64,000 nucleotides of DNA from Mesorhabditis belari (lineage: Eukaryota; Nematoda; Chromadorea; Rhabditida; Rhabditidae), in assembly GCA_958450365.1 (NCBI GenBank), contig CAUEEP010000905.1, positions 434,001-498,000 on the forward strand, in the 5' to 3' direction. Below, piece by piece: positions 63,801-64,000 of the stretch. The notes beneath the pieces were generated by a model that worked only from the letters and a program-made list of their open reading frames with translations, had not been told where the DNA came from and ran no database searches. The stretch's first letter is position 1; each line of letters opens with the position of its first letter. A program made the translations under genes and the position numbers.

Positions 63801-64000
63801 CAGTTGAACTTTTTTGTCGATAAATATAAGCTTAATTTGATTTTTTTAGTTTAATCATTTATCTTTTATGATAAAAACGATAAGCCTTTTGATTTCGTTG
63901 AATTTAAACCATTTAAATCTATGCTTTTCTCTAGAGTTTTTTTTCTAGATAACTTTCGACAAACTATCGCAATCTTACAGGTTTAATTTAGTTCTAAAAA
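63801..64000. other. window end, no gene recognised
   Basis: AT-rich sequence without a supported exon. Confidence 0.5.

Overview
The window looks like nuclear DNA of a rhabditid-type nematode. Evidence: short AT-rich introns ending in TTTCAG or TTTTAG, chemoreceptor 7TM genes, a four-exon cuticle collagen, ShKT-domain secreted proteins, ACAG/CAG trans-splice-like acceptors just 5' of start codons, and GCCTAA (nematode telomere unit) repeats. The species cannot be named from sequence alone. No rRNA, bacterial-type operon, phage or CRISPR array is present. All exon models were assembled by hand from splice sites, frame continuity and paralogue comparison.

Layout. 1.5-7.7 kb: two tandem minus-strand 7TM chemoreceptors with nearly identical exon lengths, plus a duplicated first-exon fragment. 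8.5-11.7 kb: two head-to-head secreted proteins with two ShKT-like domains, forming an inverted duplication. 13.4-20.8 kb: two plus-strand 7TM receptors, and a small acidic protein on the minus strand (20.8-21.7 kb). 25.5-27.3 kb: a kinase-less protein made only of the two C1 domains of a novel-type PKC, with an 835-bp inverted-repeat transposon in one intron. 29.5-34.7 kb: an unrecognised C2H2 finger gene closely followed by nono-1 (DBHS RNA-binding protein), possibly one operon. 35.2 kb: an intact intron-containing tRNA-Leu(CAA), then a 7TM receptor with an unresolved 5' half. 38.6-43.1 kb: a 3-ketoacyl-CoA thiolase (acaa-2 type) convergent with a peroxisomal (SKL-ending) enoyl-CoA hydratase-family gene. 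44-46 kb: small or low-confidence genes and palindromic repeat units. 50.8-52.1 kb: a cuticle collagen. 52.2-60.9 kb: two related minus-strand genes for cysteine-rich, probably GPI-anchored proteins. 61-64 kb: repeats and unrecognised open frames.

The rest is dominated by minisatellites (units about 7-25 bp, mostly inside introns), palindromic MITE-like elements, degenerate tRNA-like sequences and dispersed short repeats. Many long open frames are artefacts of these repeats. No multi-gene defence or metabolic island was found. The most unusual items are the stand-alone C1-C1 protein, the head-to-head ShKT pair, the GPI-type gene pair with a duplicated exon, the interstitial telomere-type repeat, and a 60-80 bp dispersed repeat family.
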